Source: Clostridium beijerinckii
Lineage (GTDB): Bacteria > Bacillota > Clostridia > Clostridiales > Clostridiaceae
DNA length: 64,000 bases
NCBI GenBank assembly: GCA_003129525.1
Contig: CP029329.1
Coordinates: 3,022,501-3,086,500, forward strand
Direction of reading: 5' to 3'
Part shown: positions 29,978 through 37,719 of the stretch, piece by piece
Layout: every line of letters starts with the position of its first letter
How positions within the stretch are numbered: position 1 is the stretch's first letter
Translations under genes and position numbers: made by a program
Notes under the pieces: generated by a model
Databases searched by the model: none
The model's input: only the letters and a program-made list of their open reading frames with translations
What the model was told of the DNA's origin: nothing

Positions 29978-30458
29978 ATCCTATTATTTTACAGTATCAT
30001 TGATATGACAATTATCTGAACTACTAAATCCACCAACAGACATAGATCATTTCCCACGTCCATCTCCATTTCTGCCTAATATTTGACTAGGAGTTCAATT
30101 GCAACTCTCAAGATTATTTTTTAGAGCTTCCTTTAATGCCCCCTTCTTCAGTTGTTATAGTTCTATTGAAACTAACTTATCAACAGTTTTATTTCTCTCT
30201 TTAAGTAGATTAACTTTAATGTAAATCAAACCGTCATAGATCTTCTTTCACATGAGATTATAGGTGGTGTTATTCTTAGTCAAGATATAAGTAAAAAAGA
30301 AAAACTTGAACAAATGCATAAAGACTTTATTTCAAATGTTTCTCTCTGCTTAATGTGTTAATTGTCAAATTAAATAGAATTTTAAGAAAAATATAATAAA
30401 GCATTTTTAGAATATTATAATCATAAACTAGAGACATAGAGACATTTGAGGGGTGTTT
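29978..30458. other. Decayed DNA between DUF1874 and cytochrome b5 remnant
   Basis: No intact gene. The 30000-30215 part has a minus-strand frame broken by stops that I cannot identify. 30222-30361 is a histidine-kinase remnant, listed separately. Confidence 0.4.
30222..30361 (+). pseudogene. Sensor histidine kinase fragment
   Basis: The plus-strand frame reads EIIGGVILSQDISKKEKL and then KDFISNVS before leaving the expected sequence. This is the linker that joins a PAS domain to the phosphoacceptor helix of sensor kinases, where the family continues with SHELRTP. The reading diverges exactly where the H-box should start and stops at 30359. Both ends of the gene are missing. Confidence 0.55.
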
Positions 30459-30755
30459 ATGTCTATTTATTTTGACTTCAAAACTATTAAAGAACTTATA
30501 GGTGATAATTATTATAGAGAACAAAAAGAATTTACTTTAGAAGAATTATCACAGTATGATGAAAGTAACGGAAAACCTGCTTATGTAGCAATTGAAGTTA
30601 TAGTTTATGATCTGAGCAAAGAATCAGCTTAGGCTGGAGGAACGCATTTTGGTATTACAGCTGGTAAAGATTTAACAGAGGAATTTAATTCTTGACATGG
30701 ATTGAATAAAATTCTTAGTAATATACCTAATGTTGGAATACTTAAAGTAAAGTAA
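30459..30755 (+). pseudogene. Cytochrome b5-like heme-binding protein, two stops
   Basis: A 98-codon frame from ATG 30459 reads KEFTLEELSQYDESNGKPAY, then VYDLSKESA-stop-AGGTHFGITAGKDLTEEFNS-stop-HGLNKIL. This is a bacterial cytochrome b5/steroid-binding-type domain. TAG at 30630-30632 replaces what is usually Trp, and TGA at 30693-30695 replaces a residue that is Cys in the related fragment at 42691. Both are single-base changes, so the gene is dead. It ends 20 bp before the hydrogenase small-subunit start. Confidence 0.75.
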
Positions 30756-30775
30756 TATCTATTGGAGGAATTAAG

Positions 30776-31657
30776 TTGACTAGTGAGGAAGGATGTCCAC
30801 TTACAAAAGTTAAAATTCAGACCTCAAAGAGAATTGCGGATGATGTTGTGGGAATGGTTAAAAATACTAAAAAGATGAATGCTATTTGGTTAGAAGTAAC
30901 AGGCTGCTCAGGAAATATAATTTCTTTGCTTAATAGTGAAAATCCAGGACTTTATAATATCTTAACTGATATTGTGAATTTTACTTTTAATAATACACTT
31001 ATGGCTGCAGAAGGAAATTTTGCTTTTGAAAAGTTTTTAGATACATTAGATACAGAATTTATATTACTTATTGATGGTGCAGTTTCAACAAAGGAAAATG
31101 GACGTTATAACATTGTAGCTAATTATAAAGGGAAAATAATTACGGCTTTAGAAGCAGTACAATTGGCTGGAGGAAAAGCAAAATATGTGGTTTCAGTAGG
31201 AACTTGTGCTTCTCATGGTGGGATTTCAGCAGCAAAGCCAAACCCATCAGAATGTAAGAGTGTCCAAGAAGTATTAAATAGGCAAGTGATTAAATTGCCT
31301 GGGTGTCCTTGTCATCCAGATTGGGTAGTTGGTACTTTAGCACATTTGGTAGGTTATGGCATTCCGGAATTAGATGAGGAAGGAAGACCTCTTCTATTTT
31401 ATGGAGTTACAATTCATGACAATTGTACAAGAAGAGGATTTTTTGATAAAGGTATTTTTGCACAAAAGTTTGGAGAAGAAGGGTGTATGTTTAAAATAGG
31501 TTGTAGAGGGCCAGTTACCAAAACTGATTGTCCTAGACGAAAGTGGAATGGCTATGTGAATTGGCCTATTGGAGATAATACTAACTGTATTGGTTGTGCA
31601 CAATCACAATTTCCTGATGGAATGGAACCTTTTGTAAGGTACAAGGAGGAGTCATGA
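30776..31657 (+). CDS. [NiFe] hydrogenase small subunit
   Basis: Electron-transfer subunit carrying three Fe-S clusters; it passes electrons between the NiFe site and an acceptor. At 293 residues it has no Tat leader, so the enzyme is cytosolic or associates with the inner membrane face. Cluster motifs: proximal site CSGN at 44-47 (usual CxxC; the second Cys is Asn), GTCASHGGIS near 143, GCPCHPDW near 178; then HDNC, GCMFKIGC and CPRRKWNGYVNWP for medial and distal clusters. The start is TTG behind GGAGGA, 6 bases away. The stop overlaps the next start (ATGA). First gene of the hydrogenase operon; no cytochrome b anchor gene follows. Confidence 0.9.
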   Translation: MTSEEGCPLTKVKIQTSKRIADDVVGMVKNTKKMNAIWLEVTGCSGNIISLLNSENPGLYNILTDIVNFTFNNTLMAAEGNFAFEKFLDTLDTEFILLIDGAVSTKENGRYNIVANYKGKIITALEAVQLAGGKAKYVVSVGTCASHGGISAAKPNPSECKSVQEVLNRQVIKLPGCPCHPDWVVGTLAHLVGYGIPELDEEGRPLLFYGVTIHDNCTRRGFFDKGIFAQKFGEEGCMFKIGCRGPVTKTDCPRRKWNGYVNWPIGDNTNCIGCAQSQFPDGMEPFVRYKEES

Positions 31658-33045
31658 GTAAAACAATTACTATTGATCCAGTTACAAGAATCAGTGGGTT
31701 TTTAGAAATAAAAGCAAAAGTGAAGAAAAATACAATTGTAGAAGCAAATGCAAGTGGATTACTTTTTAGAGGATTTGAAAAAATGTTAAAAGGAAGGTCA
31801 CCTTTAGATGCTGTATATTTTACAGAGAGAATTTGCGGAATATGCTCTACAGCTCATGCTATGGCTTCAACCTTAGCACTAGAAGATGCATTAAAAATAA
31901 CCGTTAGTTTAAATGATAATTACATTCGAGATATTATGCATGGTTTTGAATTCGTACAAAACCACTTAAGGCACTTTTATCTACTTTCCATTCCTAGCTA
32001 TGTAAAAATTTCTAGTGTGAACTTGCTAGAATCAGAGCAGTATAGTGATTATAGACTTCCTGAAAAAATAAATAAAAAAATAGAAGAACATTATGTTAAA
32101 AGTATTGAGCTTAGTAGATTAGCTCATGAAGGACTTGCAATTCTTGGTGGGAAAGCTCCTCATAGTCATGGAATTTTTGTAGGTGGAGTTACGGTAAATA
32201 TAGATGCATATAAATTAGAAAAGGTAAAAAGCATCATTAAAAATATACAATCATTTGTGATAACTACAATGAAAGAAGATGTAGAAATTATTTCTAAGTA
32301 TTATCCTGATTATTTTAAGAAGGGAATATCTTATCCATATTTCATGAGCTATGGTGTTTTTAATAAATATGAAGATCCAGAAATTACTTATGTTAAACCA
32401 GGAGTAATGAAAGATAATGTTAAATATCCTTTAGAACCAGATGAAATTACAGAACAAATTCATTATTCATGGTATAAGAAAGATGAAAATTTAGAGGAAG
32501 TGGATTTATCTAAATTAGATGCATACACTTTTATAAAAGCTCCTCGATATTTAGGTCTGCCTATGGAGGTTGGTCCATTAGCACGGTTAATCATCAGTGG
32601 AGAATACACAAATGGACATTCATGTATGGATAGAAATATTGCAAGGGTTTTAGAAACAGGAAAGATATTAGCAATAATGAAGAAGCTTGCTGAAAGGGTA
32701 GAGCTGAAACCAAATAATCAAAAGATTTATGATATTCCAGAAAAGGCTTATGGTATAGGTCTCACAGATACTACTAGAGGTGCCCTTGGACATTGGATTG
32801 CAATTGAAAATAAGGTTATTAATCATTACAATATCATAACGCCTACTGTATGGAATTTATCACCTAAAGATCCATCAAATCTTCCTGGAACCATAGAAAG
32901 AGCTTTGATTAGAACTAAATTAAATAATATTAAAGAACCTATAGAAATTGGACGGATTGTAAGATCATTTGATCCTTGTGTATCTTGTGCAACTCATTTA
33001 ATTGGAGATACAGGAGATACAGAAATAATAGAGGTTTTAGTTTGA
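31654..33045 (+). CDS. [NiFe] hydrogenase large subunit
   Basis: Catalytic subunit that splits or forms H2 at a Ni-Fe(CN)2CO centre. N-terminal ligand motif RICGICSTAH (residues 59-68) and C-terminal motif DPCVSCATH (440-448) supply the four Cys. Fifteen residues follow His448 (starting LIGDTGD), the usual C-terminal extension that a maturation protease removes after nickel insertion. GHWIAIENKVINHYNII and TVWNLSPKD near 374-400 are typical. Length 463 is on the short side but within the cytosolic groups. Translationally coupled to the small subunit. Confidence 0.95.
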   Translation: MSKTITIDPVTRISGFLEIKAKVKKNTIVEANASGLLFRGFEKMLKGRSPLDAVYFTERICGICSTAHAMASTLALEDALKITVSLNDNYIRDIMHGFEFVQNHLRHFYLLSIPSYVKISSVNLLESEQYSDYRLPEKINKKIEEHYVKSIELSRLAHEGLAILGGKAPHSHGIFVGGVTVNIDAYKLEKVKSIIKNIQSFVITTMKEDVEIISKYYPDYFKKGISYPYFMSYGVFNKYEDPEITYVKPGVMKDNVKYPLEPDEITEQIHYSWYKKDENLEEVDLSKLDAYTFIKAPRYLGLPMEVGPLARLIISGEYTNGHSCMDRNIARVLETGKILAIMKKLAERVELKPNNQKIYDIPEKAYGIGLTDTTRGALGHWIAIENKVINHYNIITPTVWNLSPKDPSNLPGTIERALIRTKLNNIKEPIEIGRIVRSFDPCVSCATHLIGDTGDTEIIEVLV

Positions 33046-33152
33046 AAAGCATACTTATGTGATAACTCGCCGAAAGAAGGAATGGTATATATTTCGAAGT
33101 ATAAATTAAACTTATAATTGGTGTATCTATAGAAAGTGGAGAAATAGATATT

Positions 33153-33644
33153 ATGATAAATAGAAAGTCTAATATTAAAGTTATAGCTATGGGAAATGTT
33201 TTAATGAAAGATGATGCTATTGGCATTGAAGTTGGAAAAGAAATAGAAGAAAGACTTTTAGAAAAAGGCATCAAAGTTATTTATGGAGAAACTGATGCTC
33301 AATATAGTATTTCTAGTGTACAAAGAGATGATTTTATTTTTATTTTGGATGCAGCATATTATGGAAAGGAACCGGGTGAAATTACTTGCTTGCCCATAAA
33401 TACTTTTATTTCTAAGAAAAAAGGATATTCCCAACATAATTATAGTTTTTTAGATTTATTAAAACTTTATTATCCTAGTGTTAAAGGAGAAATTTATGCA
33501 ATTGAGGTTAAAGACGTTGAATTTGGTTTTGGATTAAGTTCTGTGTTACAAGAAAAATTAGAAGTCATCTCTAAAAATATTTTAGATAAAATAGAAAAAT
33601 CTATAATAAAAAATCAAGTGAAACTTGATTCAGGTAGGGTTTGA
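33153..33644 (+). CDS. Hydrogenase maturation protease
   Basis: A HyaD/HycI-type endopeptidase (163 residues) that cleaves the C-terminal extension of the large subunit once Ni is in place. It shows the family start IAMGNVLMKDDAIGIEVGKE, where the Asp and the following Glu bind Ni, and ILDAAYYGKEPGEI near residue 65. The family's usual second His site is at SQHNYSF near 92. The last ten or so codons run into the first hairpins of the structured element at 33612, so the native C-terminus may have been replaced. A 107-bp gap separates it from the large subunit. Confidence 0.88.
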   Translation: MINRKSNIKVIAMGNVLMKDDAIGIEVGKEIEERLLEKGIKVIYGETDAQYSISSVQRDDFIFILDAAYYGKEPGEITCLPINTFISKKKGYSQHNYSFLDLLKLYYPSVKGEIYAIEVKDVEFGFGLSSVLQEKLEVISKNILDKIEKSIIKNQVKLDSGRV

Positions 33645-33760
33645 TTCCCCGCTGAATCTTAGTTGAACTTATACACTCAGGGGGCACAATGTCTAGGGGC
33701 TAGCCACTGTTATCTCCCACTTAAAGAAGTGGAAGTGTTACAGTGGCTAGACATCAGATA
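33612..33760 (+). ncRNA. Structured element, copy 1 (unclassified)
   Basis: A chain of hairpins between the protease and hypA-like genes: AATCAAG/CTTGATT (33612-33630); GATTCAG/CTGAATC (33627-33658) with an inner GGG/CCC; a conserved single-stranded stretch GAACTTATACACTCAGGGGG then CACAATG; an 11-bp helix CTAGCCACTGT/ACAGTGGCTAG (33700-33710 with 33740-33750) capped by CCACTT/AAGTGG. A second copy at 40291-40445 keeps the sequence about 80 percent, with pair-preserving changes in the stems. I know no riboswitch class that fits. An end of an IS200/IS605-type element or its guide RNA scaffold is an alternative. Confidence 0.5.
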
Positions 33761-33782
33761 AATGAAGGGATAGTGAAAAAAT

Positions 33783-34043
33783 ATGCATGATACTATTTTA
33801 TTAAGTAAGATTTCTGAGGAATTAAGGGAAATATGTAAAGCTAATAATATTAATAAAGTTAATTCATTTACTGTTATTGTAAATCATAGAAGTCACGTAC
33901 ATTCGGACAATCTTTATGACCATCTTAAATATGCTCATGGAAATTTAGTTGGAGAATGGACAAAAATTAATGTACAGAGGGAAGATATACAGGATCAAAC
34001 TGCTATTCTTAAAAGCATTGAAGGAGAACAAAGTGAAAATTAA
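33783..34043 (+). CDS. HypA-like nickel chaperone, short and Cys-free
   Basis: An 86-residue protein in the position hypA holds in many hyp operons. It begins MHDTILLSKISEELREI like HypA (usual MHE, with His2 binding Ni) and has the alternating strand pattern, but it lacks the two CxxC pairs of the HypA zinc site entirely, and is shorter than the usual 110 or so residues. A His-rich stretch NHRSHVHSDNLYDHL at 49-63 could bind metal. Role inferred as nickel delivery to the large subunit; it might instead be a distinct helper. ATG 33783 has AGGGA 12 bases upstream, a long spacing. Confidence 0.6.
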   Translation: MHDTILLSKISEELREICKANNINKVNSFTVIVNHRSHVHSDNLYDHLKYAHGNLVGEWTKINVQREDIQDQTAILKSIEGEQSEN

Positions 34044-34070
34044 AACAACATAGAAGAAGGTCTTCAAAAT

Positions 34071-36356
34071 ATGAGATATATAGTAAAAATTTACGGGATT
34101 GTACAAGGGGTTGGATTTCGCCCTTTTATATATAAAAAAGCAAATGATTTCAAAATCTATGGATATGTTAAAAATATAGGTGGTGCTGTATTAATTGATT
34201 GTTCAGGTAAGAGGGAGAATATAAAACATTTTATATTGGATGTTATAAAAAAGCCACCTAACCTTGCAAAGATTGAAAAGGTTCAGTGTAGTCCTATTAA
34301 AAATAATTTGCTCATTTCTAAATATACTAATAAAGACAAATTTGTGATTAAGGAAAGTATTAATCAGAAAAATGCAATAAAATTTATTTCACCTGATATA
34401 GCTACTTGCCCTAAGTGTTTAGAGGATATAAAAAAGAAAGGAAATTCTCGCTTTCGATATGCTTTTACAAATTGTACTCAGTGTGGTCCTAGGTATTCAA
34501 TTATTAAAGCTTTGCCATATGATAGAAAAAATACCACTATGGAAGACTTCTCTATGTGTGAAGACTGTAAAAAAGAATATGATAATCCCCTCAGCAGGAG
34601 ATTGCACGCTCAGCCAAATTGCTGTGAAAAATGTGGTCCTAAACTTTTTCTAACAAATAATCAAGGAAAGCAAATTCATTGCGAAGATCCAATTAAAGAA
34701 ACTATTAAACTTATTGAAGAAGGAAAAATATTAGGAATTAAGGGGATTGGGGGATTTCATTTAGTTTGTGATGGAAGGAATGAACAAGCTATTAATCTCC
34801 TTAGAAGTAGAAAATATAGAAAAGATAAGCCATTAGCTTTGATGGCAAAGGATATTGGAATTGTTAAAGAAATTTGCTATATATCTGATAGAGAAGAGGA
34901 AGTATTAAGTAGTAATAAGAGACCTATTTTAATATTAAAAAAGAAATATCCTTCTTCAGTGCCAGAGATTATAGCACCGAAGCAAAAGAATTTAGGTGTC
35001 ATGTTGCCTTATACACCTCTACATCATTTGTTATTAAGTGAAAACCTAAATCTTTTAATTATGACTAGTGGAAATATAAGTGGAATGATAATGGAATATA
35101 AAAATGAAGAAGCAGTAAAACATTTAAATAAAGTTGCAGATTATTTTTTAATTCATGATAGAGAAATTTATGTTACAGAAGATGACTCTGTCGTAAAGGT
35201 TATAAATGAAACAGAAAGGGTTATTAGAAGAGGTAGAGGCTATACTCCCTATACAATGAAAATTAATCTAAATAGACAAATTATAGCTGTTGGAGGTCAA
35301 CAGAAGAATACAATATGCATTTCTAAAAATGGATATACATATTCAAGTCAGTATTTAGGTGATTTAGGAGAACTTGATTGTTATGAAAATTTTAAATATA
35401 TGCTGAGACATTTCAATAATTTATTTGATATTAACGCAGAATTAATTGTACATGATATGCATCCATCATATTTAAGTACTAACTATGCAAAGGAACAGAA
35501 AGTAAGAAAAGTGGAAGTTCAGCATCATCATGCTCATATGGTTAGTTGCATGGCTGAACATTCTATTTATGATAATGTAATTGGAATTATATTTGATGGT
35601 ACTGGATTTGGACTTGATGAAGCAGTATGGGGTGGAGAATTTTTTGTTGGAAATAGAAGCTTTTTTAAAAGAGTAGGACAACTAGAATACGTAAAGATTC
35701 AAGGAGGAGAGCAAGCCATAAAAGAACCTTGGAGATGTGCTGCAAGTTATTTATATGCTTTGGGTTATGATTTACTTGAAATAATTCAAGATGTGGAAAA
35801 TGAAAAAATTGAAGTAGTTAAACAAGCCTTAAATTCAAACATAAATTGCTTCTTATCTTCTAGTGTCGGAAGATTGTTTGATGCAGTAGCAGCACTATGT
35901 GGAATTAGAAATAATATAACTTATGATGGGCAAGCTGCAATAGAATTAGAAAATGCTATTGACGATGAAGCTTATGAAAGTTATTTCTGGAATATCAAAG
36001 AGGATAATGGTATTTTTAATATTCAATATAAAGGTATTATAGAAGGAATATTGAAAGACGTTGAAAAAAAAGAGTTAATTTCTAAAATATCCTCAAGATT
36101 TCATAACTCACTTATTGAAGCTTCATGCGCTTTAGTATGTAAATTAAGAGAAAAAGAACATATAAATAAAGTTGTTCTTAGCGGTGGTGTTTTTGAAAAT
36201 CAATATCTTTTGAAAAGAATATATAAAAATCTAATTAAGCAAGGATTTAAAGTCTTTTATAATCAACAAATTCCTACCAATGATGGAGGAATTTCTTTTG
36301 GACAACTTCATGTTGCAAGTGCAATTATGGAAAACAATGAACAATTTAAAGTGTAA
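34071..36356 (+). CDS. hypF: Carbamoyltransferase HypF
   Basis: Makes the CN- ligand precursor: uses carbamoyl phosphate and ATP to carbamoylate the C-terminal Cys of HypE. The 761 residues hold the full domain order: acylphosphatase-like (YGIVQGVGFRPFIY, residue 7), two zinc fingers (CPKC...CTQCGPRYS and CEDC...CEKCGP, 114-190), YrdC-like adenylate-forming domain (GIKGIGGFHLVCD near 222), and Kae1-like domain (VQHHHAHMVSCMAEH near 483, IFDGTGFGLDEAVWGGEF near 508, SGGVFENQYLL near 705). Nothing is missing. Lies 27 bp after the hypA-like gene. Confidence 0.95.
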   Translation: MRYIVKIYGIVQGVGFRPFIYKKANDFKIYGYVKNIGGAVLIDCSGKRENIKHFILDVIKKPPNLAKIEKVQCSPIKNNLLISKYTNKDKFVIKESINQKNAIKFISPDIATCPKCLEDIKKKGNSRFRYAFTNCTQCGPRYSIIKALPYDRKNTTMEDFSMCEDCKKEYDNPLSRRLHAQPNCCEKCGPKLFLTNNQGKQIHCEDPIKETIKLIEEGKILGIKGIGGFHLVCDGRNEQAINLLRSRKYRKDKPLALMAKDIGIVKEICYISDREEEVLSSNKRPILILKKKYPSSVPEIIAPKQKNLGVMLPYTPLHHLLLSENLNLLIMTSGNISGMIMEYKNEEAVKHLNKVADYFLIHDREIYVTEDDSVVKVINETERVIRRGRGYTPYTMKINLNRQIIAVGGQQKNTICISKNGYTYSSQYLGDLGELDCYENFKYMLRHFNNLFDINAELIVHDMHPSYLSTNYAKEQKVRKVEVQHHHAHMVSCMAEHSIYDNVIGIIFDGTGFGLDEAVWGGEFFVGNRSFFKRVGQLEYVKIQGGEQAIKEPWRCAASYLYALGYDLLEIIQDVENEKIEVVKQALNSNINCFLSSSVGRLFDAVAALCGIRNNITYDGQAAIELENAIDDEAYESYFWNIKEDNGIFNIQYKGIIEGILKDVEKKELISKISSRFHNSLIEASCALVCKLREKEHINKVVLSGGVFENQYLLKRIYKNLIKQGFKVFYNQQIPTNDGGISFGQLHVASAIMENNEQFKV

Positions 36357-36416
36357 GAATGATGGACTTGCTATTTTTTTTGAATGTGCCTAATTATAGA
36401 GAAGGAAGGGAGATAT

Positions 36417-36647
36417 ATGTGCCTTGCAGTGCCAGCTCAGGTTATAGAGATAGATAATTATAGTGCAATAATAGATATTATGGGATTAGAGAGTAAAGTT
36501 AATGTTCAGCTTATTGAAGACCTAAAGGTAGGAGAATATGTTTTAGTTCATGCAGGATGTGCTATTCAAAAGATTGATAAGGATTATTTTGAAGAATTAC
36601 AGAAAATATTTCAATCAATACTAGATAGTGAGGATAAAGATGGATAA
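36417..36647 (+). CDS. hypC: Hydrogenase chaperone HypC
   Basis: A 76-residue HypC/HupF protein: starts MCLAVPAQVIE, where the N-terminal Cys2 (after Met removal) holds the Fe(CN)2CO unit with HypD, and has GEYVLVHAGCAIQKID near residue 42. I set the start at ATG 36417, because GGAAGGGAG lies just upstream and the family always begins MCL; the frame is open 11 codons earlier, including another ATGTGCCT, but without family support. The last 8 bases overlap hypD. Confidence 0.95.
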   Translation: MCLAVPAQVIEIDNYSAIIDIMGLESKVNVQLIEDLKVGEYVLVHAGCAIQKIDKDYFEELQKIFQSILDSEDKDG

Positions 36648-37719
36648 ACAAACCTTGATTAAAGGTATGATAAAAAAAATTCAACAGTCTTCAATTGGGA
36701 AGTTCAATGTTATGGAGGTTTGCGGAACTCATACTCAAGCTCTTTCAAAATTTGGAATTAGACAATTAGTTGAACCAAATATACACTTACTATCTGGTCC
36801 AGGATGTCCAGTTTGTGTTACTTCAGAAAGTTATATAGATGCAGCTATAGAGCTTTCTAAACATCCAAATGTTATTTTGAGCACATTTGGAGACATGATG
36901 AAAGTAAATGGAAGTAGAGAAAATTTAATTGAGCAAAGAGAAAAGGGAAAAGACATTAAAGTGTTATATTCTCCTTTAAATTCAATAACACTTGCAGAAG
37001 AAAATAAAGACAAAGAGATAATTTTTCTTGGGGTAGGATTTGAAACTACAACTCCTCTAATTGCTCTAACCATAAAGATGGCACAGGAAAAAGGTATAAA
37101 AAATATTTCCTTTTTAATAGGAATGAAGAGAATGGAGCCAATCTTGCATCATATACTTAAAGATCCTAATCACAATATACAGGGATTAATTTGTCCAGGA
37201 CATGTCGCGGCAGTAAAAGGGTCAGACTATTTTAAATTTATTGCAAATAAATATAATATTCCAGCAGTAGTAGCAGGTTTTGAAGCTTTGGAGATTACAG
37301 GAGCTTTATATTTTTTAATGAAACAACAATGTGAAGATAAAAAGAATTTTGAAAATTTATATAAAACTTGTGTAACCCTAGAAGGAAACAAAAGAGCAAA
37401 TAAACTAATGGAAGAAGTATTCACATATTGTGATGAAGAATGGAGGGGAATAGGAATTATTAACGATTCGGGATTTTCCTTGAGAGAAAAATATAGAAGT
37501 TATGATGCTACCAAAAAATTTGGAATAAATTTAGAAAAAACTTTAAGCAAAAATAAAATTAAAACTTGTATATGCAGTGAAATTTTATTGGGAAAGAAAT
37601 TGCCAAATAAATGTGAACTTTTTGGGAAAAATTGTACACCAGAGCATCCAATAGGACCTTGTATGGTATCCTCTGAGGGATCATGCTCTATTTTTCATAA
37701 GTATAAGGGAGTGGAATAG
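36640..37719 (+). CDS. hypD: Hydrogenase maturation protein HypD
   Basis: Fe-S scaffold that assembles and carries the Fe(CN)2CO group with HypC. Motifs: MEVCGTHT near residue 22, the GPGCPVCVT motif near 52, GFETTTP near 131, CPGHVAAVKG near 185, and the Cys-rich C-terminus (CICSEIL, KLPNKCELFGKNCTPEHP, GPCMVSSEGSC) that binds the 4Fe-4S cluster. About 359 residues, as usual. I take ATG 36640, with GTGAGGA upstream, over the GTG 12 bases earlier. The stop is followed at once by the hypE start. Confidence 0.95.
   Translation: MDKQTLIKGMIKKIQQSSIGKFNVMEVCGTHTQALSKFGIRQLVEPNIHLLSGPGCPVCVTSESYIDAAIELSKHPNVILSTFGDMMKVNGSRENLIEQREKGKDIKVLYSPLNSITLAEENKDKEIIFLGVGFETTTPLIALTIKMAQEKGIKNISFLIGMKRMEPILHHILKDPNHNIQGLICPGHVAAVKGSDYFKFIANKYNIPAVVAGFEALEITGALYFLMKQQCEDKKNFENLYKTCVTLEGNKRANKLMEEVFTYCDEEWRGIGIINDSGFSLREKYRSYDATKKFGINLEKTLSKNKIKTCICSEILLGKKLPNKCELFGKNCTPEHPIGPCMVSSEGSCSIFHKYKGVE

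Noticed and set aside
30693..30695. In-frame TGA at a Cys position of the cytochrome b5-like frame as a selenocysteine codon
   Set aside because: Another stop (TAG) interrupts the same frame 63 bases upstream, and no SECIS-like hairpin was seen just after the TGA.
33612..33760. NiCo (czcD) or another known metal riboswitch before hyp genes
   Set aside because: The place would suit it, but the four-way junction pattern is not visible, there is no terminator with a U-run, and the second copy precedes an unrelated gene.
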